Part shown: piece after piece, positions 38,600 to 49,002 of the stretch
How positions within the stretch are numbered: the stretch's first letter is position 1
Layout of the letters: each line of letters starts with the position of its first letter
Origin: CAIWHR01 sp963713275
GTDB lineage: Bacteria; Pseudomonadota; Gammaproteobacteria; Burkholderiales; Casimicrobiaceae
NCBI GenBank assembly: GCA_963713275.1
Contig: CAVQLG010000025.1
Location: 1-64,000, forward strand
Length of the DNA: 64,000 nt
Direction: 5' to 3'
Program-made: the position numbers and the translations under genes
Notes under the pieces: generated by a model
The model's input: the letters and a program-made list of their open reading frames with translations, nothing else
What the model was told of the DNA's origin: nothing
The model's database searches: none

Positions 38600-41125
38600 C
38601 GGCCGTGGCGCGCCGACCGATTCGCATCGGCGTCGCGTCGGCGCTGTTCCGGGGCGCGTTCGCGGGGCAACGCCTGCGCGGGCTCCTCGGCGTCGCGGCG
38701 ATCGCGCTCGGCGTCGCGCTGGGGTACGCGGTGCAGATCATCAACGCGGCCGCGGTCGCCGAGCTGGCGCAGTCGGCACGCGCGCTCTCCGGTGTGGCGG
38801 ACCTGGAGATCCAGGGCCCGCGCTCCGGTTTCGACGAGGCGCTCTACCCGCTGCTCGCGCGGCGGCCGGACGTCGCGGTTGCCAGTCCGGTGCTCGAGAT
38901 CGAGGCGCCGCTGTCCGGGCGCGACGAAGCGCTGCGCATCGTGGGCGTCGACGTCTTCAGCGCCGCGAGGCTCGAACCTGGCTGGAGAGCGTCCGCTGCG
39001 GATCGCTTCGACTTCTTTCGCTCCGACGCGATCTTCCTCTCGCCCGCGGCGGCACGCGCGCTGGCGGTTTCGGTCGGCGACACGCGTCGCGGTGCAAAGC
39101 GGCCTCGTCGTCGTGCCACTGCGGATCGCCGGGCTGCTCGCGACCGACGGCGCGCGGCGTTTCGCCGTGATGGACATCGCGGCCGCGCAGACCACGTTCG
39201 ACCGGCTGGGACGGCTGTCGCGGATCGACCTTCGCCTCGCCCCCGGAGCGGACTCCGCGGCGCTGCGCGAAGCGATCGCCGCCACGCTGCCGCCGGGCGT
39301 CGTCGTCACGGTGCCGCAGGACGACCGCAGCGCCACCGCCGATCTCACGCGCGCGTACCGGGTCAACCTCAACGTCCTGGCGCTGATGGCCCTGTTCACC
39401 GGCGGCCTGCTCGTGTTCTCGACCCAGGCGCTGTCGATCGTGCGTCGCCGCGCCGAGCTCGCGCTGCTGCGCGTCATCGGGGTGACACGCCGACGGATCG
39501 TCCTGGGTATGCTCGCCGAAGCCGCGGCGATCGGCGCCCTGGGCAGCGCCGTCGGACTCGGCACCGGGTTGCTGCTGGCCGATGGGGTGATGCGCTTCGT
39601 CGGCGTGGACCTGGGGTCCGGCTACTTCCGCGGGGTGGTGCCGGCGCTGCGGATCGAACCGGCGATCGCGGTGCTGTTCTTCGGCCTCGGCGTCGCTGCG
39701 GCCGTGGCCGGCGCCCTCGCGCCGGCGCGCGAGGCGGTGCGCGCTTCCCCCGCGCTGGCGCTCAAGGCGGGCGACGCCGAACGCGGATTCGAGCGGCTGG
39801 CGGCGTGGTGGCCGGGGGTCTTGCTGCTGGCGCTGGGTGCTGCCGCCGCGCTGCTGCCCCCGGTCTCCGGATTGCCGCTGTTCGGTTACGGCGCGATCGG
39901 GCTCTTCCTCGTCGGCACACTGCGGTTGCTTCCGCGCTTGGCGAAGCTCGTGTTGCAGGCGCTGCCGCCCCCGCGCGCGCCGGCGATCGCGCTTGCGCTG
40001 GCGCAACTGCGCGGCGCGCCCGGGCAGGCGAGCGTCAGCCTCGCCGCGATCGTCGCGAGCGTGAGCCTCATGGTCTCGATGGCGATCATGGTGTTCTCGC
40101 TGCGCAGCTCCGTCGACGCCTGGCTGGAAGCGCTGCTGCCGGCCGATCTCTACTTCCGCGCCGCAGGCGTTGGCGACACGGGGCTTCTGGGCGCCGCCGA
40201 CCAGGCGCGGATCGCCTCCCTTCCGGGCGTGCGCCGCGCCGAATTCCAACGCGAGGAGCAGATTCAGTGGCGGTCCGGGCAGCCGCGCATCGCGCTGCTC
40301 GCGCGCCCGCTCGACCCGGACGCGCCGCAGAAGAGCCTGCCCTTCGTCACGCCGCCGCGACCGGTGCCCGCCGGCGCGCCGCCGCCGGTGTGGGTAAGCG
40401 AGGTCGTCAGCGACGTATACGGCGTGGCCGTGGGCAGCGAGATCGACGTGCCGCTCGCCGGCCGCTCGCACCGTTTCACCGTCGCCGGCGTCTGGCGCGA
40501 TTTCTCGCGCCCTCGCGGGACCTTGGTGATCGAGCGGGCCCGTTACGTCGCGCTCACGGGCGACACGGGCGCGACCAACGGCGCGCTGTGGCTGCAGCCG
40601 GAGGCCTCGCTCGGAGCGGTGCGCGAGCGGCTGGTGCGCGAGCTGCCGGGCGGCGAGCAGCTCGACATCGGCACGGCCGGCGAGATCCGGCGTGCGTCGC
40701 TGCAGATCTTCGACCGCACGTTCGCCGTCACCTACGCGCTCGAGCTCGCCGCGCTGGTCATCGGGCTCGCCGGGCTGTCGTCGTCGTTCGCCGCGCTGGT
40801 GCTCGCGAGGCGGCGCGAGTTCGGGGTGCTGCGGCACATCGGCATGACCCGCGGCGAGATCCGCAGGATGCTCGCGAGCGAGGGCGCGCTGGTCAGCGGC
40901 ATCGGTCTCGTCGTGGGCGTGGCCGTGGGCGCCGTGATCAGCGTCGTCCTGGTTCACGTGGTCAACCCGCAGTCGTTCCACTGGGGGATGGAGCTGGCGG
41001 TTCCCTGGGCCGCGCTCGCCGCCTTCGTCGTGATCGTGCTCGCGCTGTCGGTGCTCACGGCGGTCGTGGCGGGGCGGCAGGCGACCCGCGGCGAGGTCGT
41101 GCGCGCCGTGCGGGACGACTGGTGA
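38596..41125 (+). CDS. FtsX/MacB-like ABC permease, frameshifted at about 39085
   Basis: The gene encodes a large permease of about 840 residues with two FtsX modules. The N-terminal part (GVASALFRGAFAGQRLRGLL, a first transmembrane helix and a periplasmic domain) is read from GTG 38596. One extra base near 39085 then moves the frame to VAVQSGLVVVPLRIAGLL and everything after. Transmembrane helices follow in LALMALFTGGLLVFSTQAL, LGMLAEAAAIGALGSAVGLG and the C-terminal FtsX module (RREFGVLRHIGMTRGEIRRM), ending VRAVRDDW. With the ATPase and the lipocalin-like protein downstream it forms a three-gene export operon of the AttFGH kind, probably moving a lipid or lipoprotein from the inner membrane. 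The shift may be sequence error. Confidence 0.87.
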
Positions 41126-41156
41126 TGCGGCGCGCCTCGTGGCCGGGGGTTGACCG

Positions 41157-42224
41157 TTGAAGCGACGCGCCTTCCTCGCCGTTGCCGCCCTCGGTGCGGT
41201 CAGCCCCGTGCGTGCGGCCGATCCCTATCCGACGGTGCTGCCCGGCAAGGCGCTGCGCTTCCCGCGCGATCACGGCGCGCATCCGGATTTCCGCACCGAG
41301 TGGTGGTATCTCACGGGTCGGCTCGAAGCGCGCGACGGTCGACGCTTCGGCTTCCAGGTGACGTTCTTCCGCAGCCGGCCGCGCGTCGCCGAGGGCAACC
41401 CGAGCCGGTTTGCCGCCCGGCAGCTCGTGCTCGCCCACGCTGCCGTGTCCGACGCCTCCGCCTCGCGCCTGCTCCACGATCAACGCGCGGCGCGCGCCGC
41501 GTTCGACCTCGCCGGTACCGCGCTGGAGACCACGCGGGCGTGGATCGGCGACTGGAGCCTCGCGCGCGTCGGGGACGCGTACGTCACCCGCATCGCGGCC
41601 CGCGAGTTCGGCCTGGAGCTGCGCTGCGCGGCGACACAGCCCGTGCTGTTGCAGGGCGAGGACGGCTACTCGCGCAAGGGAGCGCTCGCGCACCAGGCGA
41701 GCTATTACTACAGCGTGCCCCAGCTCGCCGCGGGGGGACGCCTTCGCCTTTCCTCCGGCAGCCTGGAGGTGACCGGAAACGCCTGGCTCGACCACGAGTG
41801 GTCGAGCGAGGTCCTGGCGCAGGACGCCGTCGGGTGGGACTGGCTGGGGATCAATCTCGACGACGGCGGCGCGCTGATGGCCTTCGTCATGCGCGACCGC
41901 GGCGGTGGACCGCTGTGGGCCGCGGCCACGCTGCGCGACGCCGCGCTGCGCCGCTCGACGCTGCCCCCTGGCGCCGTGCAGTTCACGCCGCGCCGCGTCT
42001 GGCGCTCGCCGCGCACCGGCGCGCAGTACCCGGTTGCCCTCGCGCTGCGCCTTGGCGGGCGCCGTTTCGAGATCGAGCCCTGGTTCGACGACCAGGAGCT
42101 CGACGCCCGTGCGTCGACGGGGACGATCTACTGGGAGGGCGCCGTGCGCGCGAGCGAGGCCGCTCGCCCCTGCGGCGGCGGCTACCTGGAACTGACCGGC
42201 TACGCCGCGCCGCTGGCCCTGTGA
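41157..42224 (+). CDS. Exported lipocalin-like (AttH/CrtC-type) protein
   Basis: A 355-residue protein starting with TTG at 41157 and carrying a Tat-like signal (KRRAFLAVAALGAVSPVRA). The conserved N-terminal DFRTEWWYLTGRLEA and the later NAWLDHEWSSEVL with GWDWLGINLDDG identify the AttH/hydroxyneurosporene-synthase-like fold, two lipocalin-like barrels. Such proteins are regularly encoded after an ABC ATPase and FtsX-like permease, as here. A role as periplasmic acceptor or modifier of the exported lipid-like substrate is a reasonable inference. The reading frame starts 31 bases after the permease stop. The gene is convergent with menA. Confidence 0.9.
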   Translation: MKRRAFLAVAALGAVSPVRAADPYPTVLPGKALRFPRDHGAHPDFRTEWWYLTGRLEARDGRRFGFQVTFFRSRPRVAEGNPSRFAARQLVLAHAAVSDASASRLLHDQRAARAAFDLAGTALETTRAWIGDWSLARVGDAYVTRIAAREFGLELRCAATQPVLLQGEDGYSRKGALAHQASYYYSVPQLAAGGRLRLSSGSLEVTGNAWLDHEWSSEVLAQDAVGWDWLGINLDDGGALMAFVMRDRGGGPLWAAATLRDAALRRSTLPPGAVQFTPRRVWRSPRTGAQYPVALALRLGGRRFEIEPWFDDQELDARASTGTIYWEGAVRASEAARPCGGGYLELTGYAAPLAL

Positions 42225-42240
42225 CGGGCGCCGCGCCGCG

Positions 42241-43182
42241 CTATGCGAAGCGATGCAACAAGGCGCCGGCGGCGAGCAGCCCGCCGAAGCCGACTTCGAG
42301 CAGCACGGTGCGAAACAGAAGCGCACTCTGCGCCGCGCCGGGCTGCGTGACCGGCAGCGCGCGCGCGAGGGCGAGCGCCCGCGGCAGCGCGCACAGCGGC
42401 AGCAGGAACCAGGGGCCGGAAACGAGCGCCGCGAGCGCTCCCGCGAGCGCGAAAGGCGCGACGAGCAGCAGCGTGTAGAGGCGCAGGGCGACGCGCTCGG
42501 GCACGACCGCCGCGAGCGTTCGCCGGCCGGTGGCGAGGTCGTGCGCGCGGTCGCGGTAGTTGTTCACCAGCAACACCGCCGCCGCGTGCATGCCGATGGC
42601 GGCGGCGGCAAGCCACACGGGCGCGGCGAGCGAGCCCGCCTGCACGTAGTAGGCGCCCTGCACCGCGACGAGGCCGAAGAAGACGAAGACCGTGGCTTCG
42701 CCCCAGGGCGTGTAGGCGATCGGCCGCGGCCCTCCCATGTACGCCCATGCGGCGACGGTCGAGCAGACGCTGGTGAGCACGATCGGCCATCCGCCGCGCA
42801 CCATCAACGGCAGCGCGATCAGCTGCGCCGCGACGACCGCGACGACGATCGCGCGGTTCACCGCGGACGGCGCGAGCCAGCCGTGCGCGGTGGCCCGCGG
42901 CAGCCCGACGTGCCCGCGCGTCTCGCCGCCGCGCTGGGTGTAGCCGACGTCGTTCTGCAGGTTGCTGACGACCTGCATCAGGATCGCCGCGGCCAGCGCG
43001 ATCGCGGCGATCCAGGCGCTGAAGACGCCGGCGAGCGACCACGCGAGGCTGGTGGCGACGACGACCGGTATCGTCGCGATCCACAAGGTGCGCGGGCGCA
43101 CCGCGACCCGCCAGGCCGCGAGCGAGCCGGGCCGGATCGGCAGCGGGGCCGGGGGCGAGACAGCGGAGCAGGGGGGTGACAT
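42241..43182 (-). CDS. menA: MenA-like prenyltransferase (1,4-dihydroxy-2-naphthoate polyprenyltransferase)
   Basis: A 313-residue UbiA-superfamily membrane prenyltransferase with about eight helices. The first Asp-rich motif is NLQNDVGYTQRGGE and the second NNYRDRAHDLATGRRTLA, which fits the MenA branch (NN-R-D---D---GKRTLA pattern). LRPRTLWIATIPVVVATSLA is the typical first helix. MenA joins a prenyl chain to dihydroxynaphthoate to make demethylmenaquinone, which would support anaerobic respiration. No other men gene is in the window, so a related aromatic acceptor cannot be excluded. Confidence 0.88.
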   Translation of the reverse strand: MSPPCSAVSPPAPLPIRPGSLAAWRVAVRPRTLWIATIPVVVATSLAWSLAGVFSAWIAAIALAAAILMQVVSNLQNDVGYTQRGGETRGHVGLPRATAHGWLAPSAVNRAIVVAVVAAQLIALPLMVRGGWPIVLTSVCSTVAAWAYMGGPRPIAYTPWGEATVFVFFGLVAVQGAYYVQAGSLAAPVWLAAAAIGMHAAAVLLVNNYRDRAHDLATGRRTLAAVVPERVALRLYTLLLVAPFALAGALAALVSGPWFLLPLCALPRALALARALPVTQPGAAQSALLFRTVLLEVGFGGLLAAGALLHRFA

Positions 43183-43314
43183 CGCAGCGGGACGATTCCC
43201 AGCGCCGCGGCAAAGGGGCAGCGCGCGCCGGATTATATGCGAGCGTGGCCGGCTGCGGGCCGCACGCGCAAAGGCGCACCGTGCATGCGGCCCCCGCTGC
43301 CACGGGCCAGGCCC

Positions 43315-43343
43315 TTCAAGCGACCGGGTCGATGCGCTATCAT
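43315..43343 (+). promoter_or_regulatory. Possible sigma-70 promoter of the DUF1993 gene
   Basis: TTCAAG at 43315-43320 and TATCAT at 43338-43343 are separated by 17 bases, about 120 bases before the ATG at 43464. The -35 match is only partial. Confidence 0.35.
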
Positions 43344-43463
43344 GCGCTGGCCAGCGCGCGGGTCGCCCGCGCCGGCTGTCGACCCGACGCCCACGCCCTG
43401 CGCCGATCCGAGTGCGTCCCGAGCGCGTCGTTTCCGCCTTCTTCCGGACCCGGGGGCACCGCG

Positions 43464-43970
43464 ATGAACATCTCCATGTACCAGGCGAGCGTGCCGCGCT
43501 TCGTCAACATGCTGGGCAACCTTTCCCGTATCCTGGACAAGGCGCAGGCGTATGCGACGCAGAAGGTGTTCGACGGTGCGGTACTCGCCGACAGCCGGCT
43601 CTATCCCGACATGCTGCCGCTCACCTCGCAGGTGCAGATCGCCTGCGACACGGCGAAGGGGGCCGTCGCGCGGCTCGCCGGGATCGACATCCCCGTGCAC
43701 GAGGACAACGAAAGGACGCTGCCCGAGCTCAAGGCGCGCATCGCCAAGACGATCGCGTTCATCGAGTCCGTGCGGCAGGACGAAGTCGACGGCAGCGAGG
43801 AGCGCGAGATCGTGATCCGGCGCGGCGACGAGGAACTGCGTTTCACGGGCCTGCAGTTCCTGCTCGGCCGGGCGCTGCCGAACTTCTACTTCCACGTCAC
43901 CACGGCCTACGCCATCCTGCGCCACAACGGCGTGGCGATCGGCAAGCGGGACTACCTCTACAACGCGTAG
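43464..43970 (+). CDS. DUF1993-family protein
   Basis: A complete 168-residue protein starting MNISMYQASVPRFVNMLGNL and containing DSRLYPDMLPLTSQVQIACD, the pattern of the DUF1993 family, which has a DinB-like helical bundle. The C-terminal LPNFYFHVTTAYAILRHNGV and IGKRDYLY are also typical. His and Asp residues could bind metal, but no activity is established for the family to my knowledge. The start at 43464 is fixed by the conserved N-terminus. It has its own likely promoter and no operon partner; the next gene downstream is convergent. Confidence 0.9.
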   Translation: MNISMYQASVPRFVNMLGNLSRILDKAQAYATQKVFDGAVLADSRLYPDMLPLTSQVQIACDTAKGAVARLAGIDIPVHEDNERTLPELKARIAKTIAFIESVRQDEVDGSEEREIVIRRGDEELRFTGLQFLLGRALPNFYFHVTTAYAILRHNGVAIGKRDYLYNA

Positions 43971-44094
43971 CGCCGCGCGCCGCGGGCGGGAGCGCCGCGA
44001 CCGGCGCGCCGCACCGCGCCCGCGAAAGCCCCCGGCGGCTCCGCGCGGGCGGTTCGGCGCGAAGGGCGCGGACGCCGGCGGCAGCCCGCCGTTC

Positions 44095-45884
44095 TCAGTG
44101 CTCGATCTGCTGCAGCAGGTAGAGGCGCTGGTAGATCCCGTCCGGAATCGCCATCAGCGCTTCGTGCGTGCCTTCCTCGGCGATGCGGCCGTGGTTGAGG
44201 ACCACGATCCGGTCCGCCGCGCGGATCGTCGACAGCCGATGCGCGATCGCGATCACGGTCGTCCTGCCGTGCAGTTCGGCGAGCGCGGCCTGCACCCGCT
44301 GCTCGGTTTCGCTGTCGATCCGCGACGTCGCCTCGTCGAGGAACAGGATCCGCGGCTGCCCGGCCAGCGCGCGGGCGACGGCGACGAGCTGCTTCTGGCC
44401 CGAGGACAGCCGCGTGCCGCCCTCTCCGAGCGGCGTGTCGTAGCCGGCCTCGAGGGCGGCGATGAATTCGTGCGCGCGCGCCGCCTTGGCGGCGCCGATC
44501 ACCTCGGCTTCGGACAGTCCCCGACCCATGTCGATGTTCTCGCGGGCGCTCGCGGCCAGGAGGAGAGGCTCCTGCGGAACCAGCCCGACCGCAGCGCGGA
44601 AGGGCGCGTCGCCGAGCTCGTCGAGCGGAACGCCGTCGATCTCGATGCGTCCGGCCTGCGGCGCGTAGAAACGCAGCAGCAGGGCGAGCAGCGTGGACTT
44701 GCCGCTTCCCGTGGGCCCCACGACGCCGATGAAGGCGCCTGCGGGAACGTCGAGGCGCAGGCCGTGCAGCACGGGGCGCGCCGGATCGTAGCCGAAGGTC
44801 ACGTCGGCGAGCGCCACGCGCCCCTGTTCGACTGAACCGCGGCGCCGCGGGAGCGCCGGCGCCGGTTCCCGCAGCAGGACGTTGACGCGCGCCGCGGCGA
44901 TCACCGATTGCTGCAGGCTCGAGAACTGCATCGTGATCTGGATCAGCGGTTCGACGCTGCGCGCGACGTACGTGATGAACGCATACAGCAGGCCGGCCTC
45001 GACGCCGCCATGCGCTGCGTGCCCACCACCGCGACCATGACCACGATCAGCAGGATGTTGAGGAAATCGAGGGCCGGGCGCAGCAGCCAGGCGTTGGCTC
45101 GCACCTCGCCCATGCGCGCGACGTAGTGCGCCTGGTTGACGGCGGCGAAGCGGGCGCGAAAGCGCGGCGCGGCGCCCGTTGCCTGCAGCACGCTCATCCC
45201 GGCGATGCCCTCGGCCACGCGGGCGTTGATGTCGCTGCGCAGCGCGCGCGCGTGCGCCACGGGCCCGGCCGACAGGCGCTGGTAGCCCAGGACGATGGCG
45301 ACCGTCGCCGGCATCAGCACCAGCACGAGCAGCAGCAGCCGCCCGTCGAGCCAGAGCATCGCGACCATCACGCCGAGGAGCACCGTGAGTCCCACCAGCA
45401 CCTCGAAGAGCACCTGCGCGTACAGACGCTTGACGGCCTCGGTGTCGTTGGTGATCCGGCTCACGAGCTGGCCGGTGATGGCGCGGTCGAAGTACGCGAT
45501 GGGCAGGCGCAGCACCTGCGCGTAGACGCTCTCGCGCAGCCGCTGGACGGAACGCGTCGCCAGCTCGGCCAGGCGCAAGAGCTGCGCGTAGCGCAGGAGC
45601 GAGGCGCCGGCGCCGGTGGCGACGTAGCCACCGATCAAGAGCGCGATCGCGGCCCAGTCGAGGACCCTTGGCAGCAGGTAGGCGTCGATGAGCGCCTTGC
45701 CGCAGAGCGGGCCCGCGGCCTCGAGCATCCCGGCCACGCCCAGCCAGAACGCGGACGCATAGACCTCTCTGCGGTCAGGGTGGGCGGCACGCCAGAGCAG
45801 CGCCAGGGCCTCCCTGCGCTCGCCTCGATCGGCGCGAGGGAGGGGCGCGTCGTCGTCCGACTGGCCGCTGGCGCCGCCGCTCAC
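44095..45884 (-). CDS. ABC exporter half-transporter (MdlB-like), frameshifted at about 45004
   Basis: A fused transmembrane-ATPase half-transporter of about 595 residues. The membrane domain runs from the GTG at 45884 (LIDAYLLPRVLDWAAIALLI and further helices) to VAVVGTQRMAA. One base is missing near 45004, and the expected VEAGLLYAFITYVARSVEPL continues in the other frame into MQFSSLQQSVIAAARVN. The nucleotide-binding domain has Walker A GPTGSGKST, signature LSSGQKQLV and a canonical Walker B ILFLDEATS. Together with the upstream MdlA-like gene it would form a heterodimer with one consensus ATP site. Its start once overlapped the stop of that gene but is now separated by a tandem repeat. 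The substrate may be a drug or lipid. Confidence 0.88.
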
Positions 45885-46130
45885 GGCGCGGCCTCCGTGG
45901 ATTCTGCGGCGCGCGTGATCACGGCGGGTCGGCCGCCCGCGCCGATTCGCCTTGGCGTCGATCCCCGCGCTCGCGCGCGGGGCCCCTCGACGCGTGGCTC
46001 ACGGCGCGGCCTCCGATTCTGCGGCGCGCGTGATCACGGCGGGGTCGGCCGCCCGCGCCGATTCGCCTTGGCGTCGATCCCCGCGCTCGCGCGCGGGGCC
46101 CCTCGACGCGTGGCTCACGGCGCGGCCTCG
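45880..46130. repeat. Tandem repeat of about 117 bp between the two ABC exporter genes
   Basis: Unit 1 is 45880-45997 (118 bp), unit 2 is 45998-46113 (116 bp), nearly identical apart from a few indels, and a partial third copy of 17 bases (CTCACGGCGCGGCCTCG) lies at 46114-46130, inside the 3' end of the upstream gene. Each unit contains CCCCGCGC and GCGCGGGG around a TCGC loop, a strong hairpin with no T-run. On the minus strand each unit ends with GAGGCCGCGCCGTGAG, the original stop/start overlap, suggesting that the units were inserted or amplified at that junction. Confidence 0.9.
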
Positions 46131-47947
46131 AGGGTCGCTTCCAGCTGCTGGTAGCGCCACTGCGCGGCGTACCAGCCATTGTGCGCGAGGAGTTCCGCGT
46201 GGGAGCCGCGCTCGGTCACGCGGCCCGCCTGCAGCACGATGATCGCGCTCGCCTCGGCGAGCGCCGACAGGCGGTGGCTGACGATGATCGCGCCGCGGCC
46301 GCGCCAGGCGTTGCGCAGGTGCCCCAGAATGCGCGCTTCGGTGCCGGTGTCGACGGCCGAAAGCGCGTCGTCGAGCAGCAGGACGGAAGCTCGGGTGAGC
46401 AGCGCGCGGGCAATCGCCACCCGTTGCCGCTGGCCGCCGGACAGGGTGATCCCGCGCTCGCCGACGAGCGTCGCGTACCCTTCGGGCAAGCGCCGGATGT
46501 CCTGGTCAAGATCGGCCTGCCGCGCGACCTCCTCGATGTCTGCGGCGCTCGCGTCAGGGTTGGCCAGCGCGATGTTCTCGGCGATCGTTCCCGAGAACAG
46601 GAACGGCTCCTGGGGAACCCACGCCAGTGCGCCGCGCAGCGCCGGTAGCGCGTAGGCGTCGAGCGCCGCCGGGCCCCAGTGGATCGCGCCCCGCTGCGGC
46701 GCGTAATGGCGCAGCAACAGCGCGAGCAGCGTGGACTTGCCGGCGCCGGTGGGTCCCACGACGCCGAGCGTGGCGCCCGGCTCGAGCGCGAACGTGACGT
46801 CGGCGAGCGCGTTGGGTGGCGAGCTGTCCGCGCCGGCGCCGGTCGCCACGGGGTACGCGAAGGTCACGGCATCGAAGCGGAGCGTGCCTGCGGGCGCCGT
46901 GACGAGGGGGCCGTGGTCGGCGACGGCCGGCGGAGCGCGCAGGACGGGGTCGATCCGCGACCACGCGGCCCGGCCGCGCTCGAACAGCGCGAGCACCCAG
47001 CCCGCGGCGAACATCGGCCAGATGAGCTGCCCGAGGTACATCGTGAACGAGGTGAGCTGGCCGAGGGTCAGCTCGTCGTGCCAGACCAGCACGCCGCCCG
47101 CGCCGAGCGTCAGCGCGGTCGCGGCGGTCAGCGTAAGGCCCACCGCCGGCTCGAACGCGGCCTCCCAGCGCTGGGCGTCGAGGCCGGCGTCGCCCGCGGC
47201 CTGGGCCCGGGCACCGAACTCGCGCACCGCGCGCGGCTCCTGGCCCAGCGCGCGCAGGGTCCGCACCCCCGCGACCGTCTCCTGCGCGTGCTCGTTCAGC
47301 CGGGCGAAGCGCGCGAGCGAGCGCTCCGATGCGCGGTGGATGTTGCGCGAGATGACGTAGAACGCGATCGCCATCAGCGGGAACGGCAGCAACGCGGCGA
47401 GGCCCAGGCGCCAGTCGACGCCCAGGGTCATCATCGCCACGACCAGCACCAGCGTCAGCGTGCCGTCGAAGCCGGCCAGGAACGCCTCGCCGGCGACCAT
47501 TTCCACCGCGTCGACGTCGTTGGTGGCGAGCGCCATCAGGTCGCCGGTGCGCTGCTGATGGAAGAAGGAGGGACCCTGCAGCGAGAGCTGCCCGTAGAGC
47601 CGGGTACGCAGTTCGACGCCGAGCTCGAACGCCGCCGCGAACAGCTGGAGCCGCCAGCCCACGCGCAGGAGGTAGATCGCAACGCCCATCGCCAGCAGGA
47701 TCGCGATTTCCTGCCACAACGCGCGGCCGGCGAACGACCCGGCGACGAAGGCGTCGACGATGTGCCCCACCCGGCGCGGGATCCACACCGTCAGCACGGC
47801 GATCAGCACGAGCATCGACCCGGCGCCCGCGTAGGCGCGCCAGTGGCGACGGGCGAACCCCAGGATCAGCTGCGCAAGCGTCAAGGCGAACGGAACGATG
47901 GGGCCGCGGTGGATAGGACCCGGCGGCTCCGGGCCCCGGAGTCGCAT
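46115..47947 (-). CDS. ABC exporter half-transporter (MdlA-like)
   Basis: A 610-residue half-transporter with six membrane helices (about 20-320, for example MLVLIAVLTVWIPRRVGHIV) and an ATPase domain. Walker A is GPTGAGKSTLL and the signature LSGGQRQRVAIARAL. Walker B reads VLLLDDALSAVD, where Asp replaces the catalytic Glu. Such a degenerate site in one subunit, with a canonical DEATS in the partner, is the mark of heterodimeric exporters of the MdlAB type. The ATG at 47947 is chosen because membrane-domain homology starts there; the frame is open to 48076. Its stop codon falls in the partial third copy of the tandem repeat that precedes the partner gene. Confidence 0.92.
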   Translation of the reverse strand: MRLRGPEPPGPIHRGPIVPFALTLAQLILGFARRHWRAYAGAGSMLVLIAVLTVWIPRRVGHIVDAFVAGSFAGRALWQEIAILLAMGVAIYLLRVGWRLQLFAAAFELGVELRTRLYGQLSLQGPSFFHQQRTGDLMALATNDVDAVEMVAGEAFLAGFDGTLTLVLVVAMMTLGVDWRLGLAALLPFPLMAIAFYVISRNIHRASERSLARFARLNEHAQETVAGVRTLRALGQEPRAVREFGARAQAAGDAGLDAQRWEAAFEPAVGLTLTAATALTLGAGGVLVWHDELTLGQLTSFTMYLGQLIWPMFAAGWVLALFERGRAAWSRIDPVLRAPPAVADHGPLVTAPAGTLRFDAVTFAYPVATGAGADSSPPNALADVTFALEPGATLGVVGPTGAGKSTLLALLLRHYAPQRGAIHWGPAALDAYALPALRGALAWVPQEPFLFSGTIAENIALANPDASAADIEEVARQADLDQDIRRLPEGYATLVGERGITLSGGQRQRVAIARALLTRASVLLLDDALSAVDTGTEARILGHLRNAWRGRGAIIVSHRLSALAEASAIIVLQAGRVTERGSHAELLAHNGWYAAQWRYQQLEATLEAAP

Positions 47948-48335
47948 TGTAATGCGGCGCGACGGCCGGCCCCCCGCCGCCGGCCGCGTGAGGCACCCGC
48001 GGCCGGTGCGTCGCGTCGCTTCAGCCGGCTTACCGCGCGGCCTGGCGGCCGGCGAAGCTCGGCCCACGGTCGCCACGCGTGCAGCAGCAGCAGCACGACC
48101 CCGCTCGCCTCGAGACCTCGAGGCCGAGGCGGCCGTTCTCGCGGCGTGCAGTCAAGCCCTGCGTCGCCGCCCGGCAGCCTCCTGTTGCCGCATCAAAGAA
48201 GAGACTGAGTGAAACATGCTTCGCCGCACGCTTGGAACCGTTGTATGCTTCCCGAGCCGAAGGCCGCCACGGCCAGTAGGCCAGTAGCACCCTGCCGCAG
48301 GCCGGGACGCAAGATCACCACAGAGGGAGTCAGAC
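47948..48335. other. Divergent intergenic region before the Kbp-like gene
   Basis: About 390 bases between divergent genes. The overlapping frames show no homology. Less GC-rich sequence around 48205-48250 (TTGGAACCGTTGTATGCT) is where a promoter for the Kbp-like gene would be expected, but the spacing of its -35/-10-like elements is wrong for a confident call. Confidence 0.35.
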
Positions 48336-48839
48336 ATGGGATTGCTGGATTTCGTGAAGGACGCCGGCGAGAAACTCTTCGGCATCGGCAAGGCCAAGGC
48401 GGCAATGCAGGAAGTGGCTGCGGCGCCGGCCGACGAGGCCAAGATCAAGGCCGCCAACGACGCGGCAGCCGACGCGATCATGGAGTACATCCGCACGCAG
48501 AACCTGAGCGCGACCGGGCTCACCGTCACCTTCGACGCGGCGTCGTCCACGGTGTCGGTGTACGGTGTCGCCCCCGATCAGGCGACCAAGGAGAAGATCG
48601 CGCTCTGCTGCGGCAACGTCGCCGGTGTCGCCGCGGTGAACAACATGATGAGCGTCGACCGGAGCGAGCCCGAGGCCACGTACTACACGGTCGTCGCCGG
48701 CGACACGCTGTCGAAGATCGCCAAGGGCGCCTACGGCGACGCCAACAAGTACATGAAGATCTACGAGGCCAACACGCCGATGCTCAAGCACCCGGACAAG
48801 ATCTACCCGGGGCAGGTGCTGCGCATTCCGCCGGCCTGA
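48336..48839 (+). CDS. kbp: BON-LysM protein (Kbp/YgaU-like)
   Basis: A 167-residue cytoplasmic protein without signal peptide. The start MGLLDFVKDAGEKLFG is typical, followed by a BON domain (about 45-110, LTVTFDAASSTVSVYGVA) and a C-terminal LysM domain (about 115-165, YTVVAGDTLSKIAKGAYGDA, PGQVLRIPP). This is the architecture of the potassium-binding protein Kbp (YgaU) of Escherichia coli. AGAGGGAGT lies upstream of the ATG. The protein is stress-induced in relatives; here it appears monocistronic. Confidence 0.93.
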   Translation: MGLLDFVKDAGEKLFGIGKAKAAMQEVAAAPADEAKIKAANDAAADAIMEYIRTQNLSATGLTVTFDAASSTVSVYGVAPDQATKEKIALCCGNVAGVAAVNNMMSVDRSEPEATYYTVVAGDTLSKIAKGAYGDANKYMKIYEANTPMLKHPDKIYPGQVLRIPPA

Positions 48840-49002
48840 CCGGCGACGCGACGCGGACCGGGGCGTCGGGCGACGCGGCGCAGGCCGAGCGTGCCGGACG
48901 CGTGGCGCGGGACCGGCAAGGGGCGCAGCACCCGTCCGCCGGCAGCCGCGCTGGGTTACCATCACCATGCAGGGATTGCGCAAGCATCGAGGAGCCGCAG
49001 CG

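Noticed and set aside
43971..44094. Possible terminator between the DUF1993 and MdlB-like genes
   Set aside because: The stretch is almost pure G and C with many possible stems, but there is no T-run on either strand.
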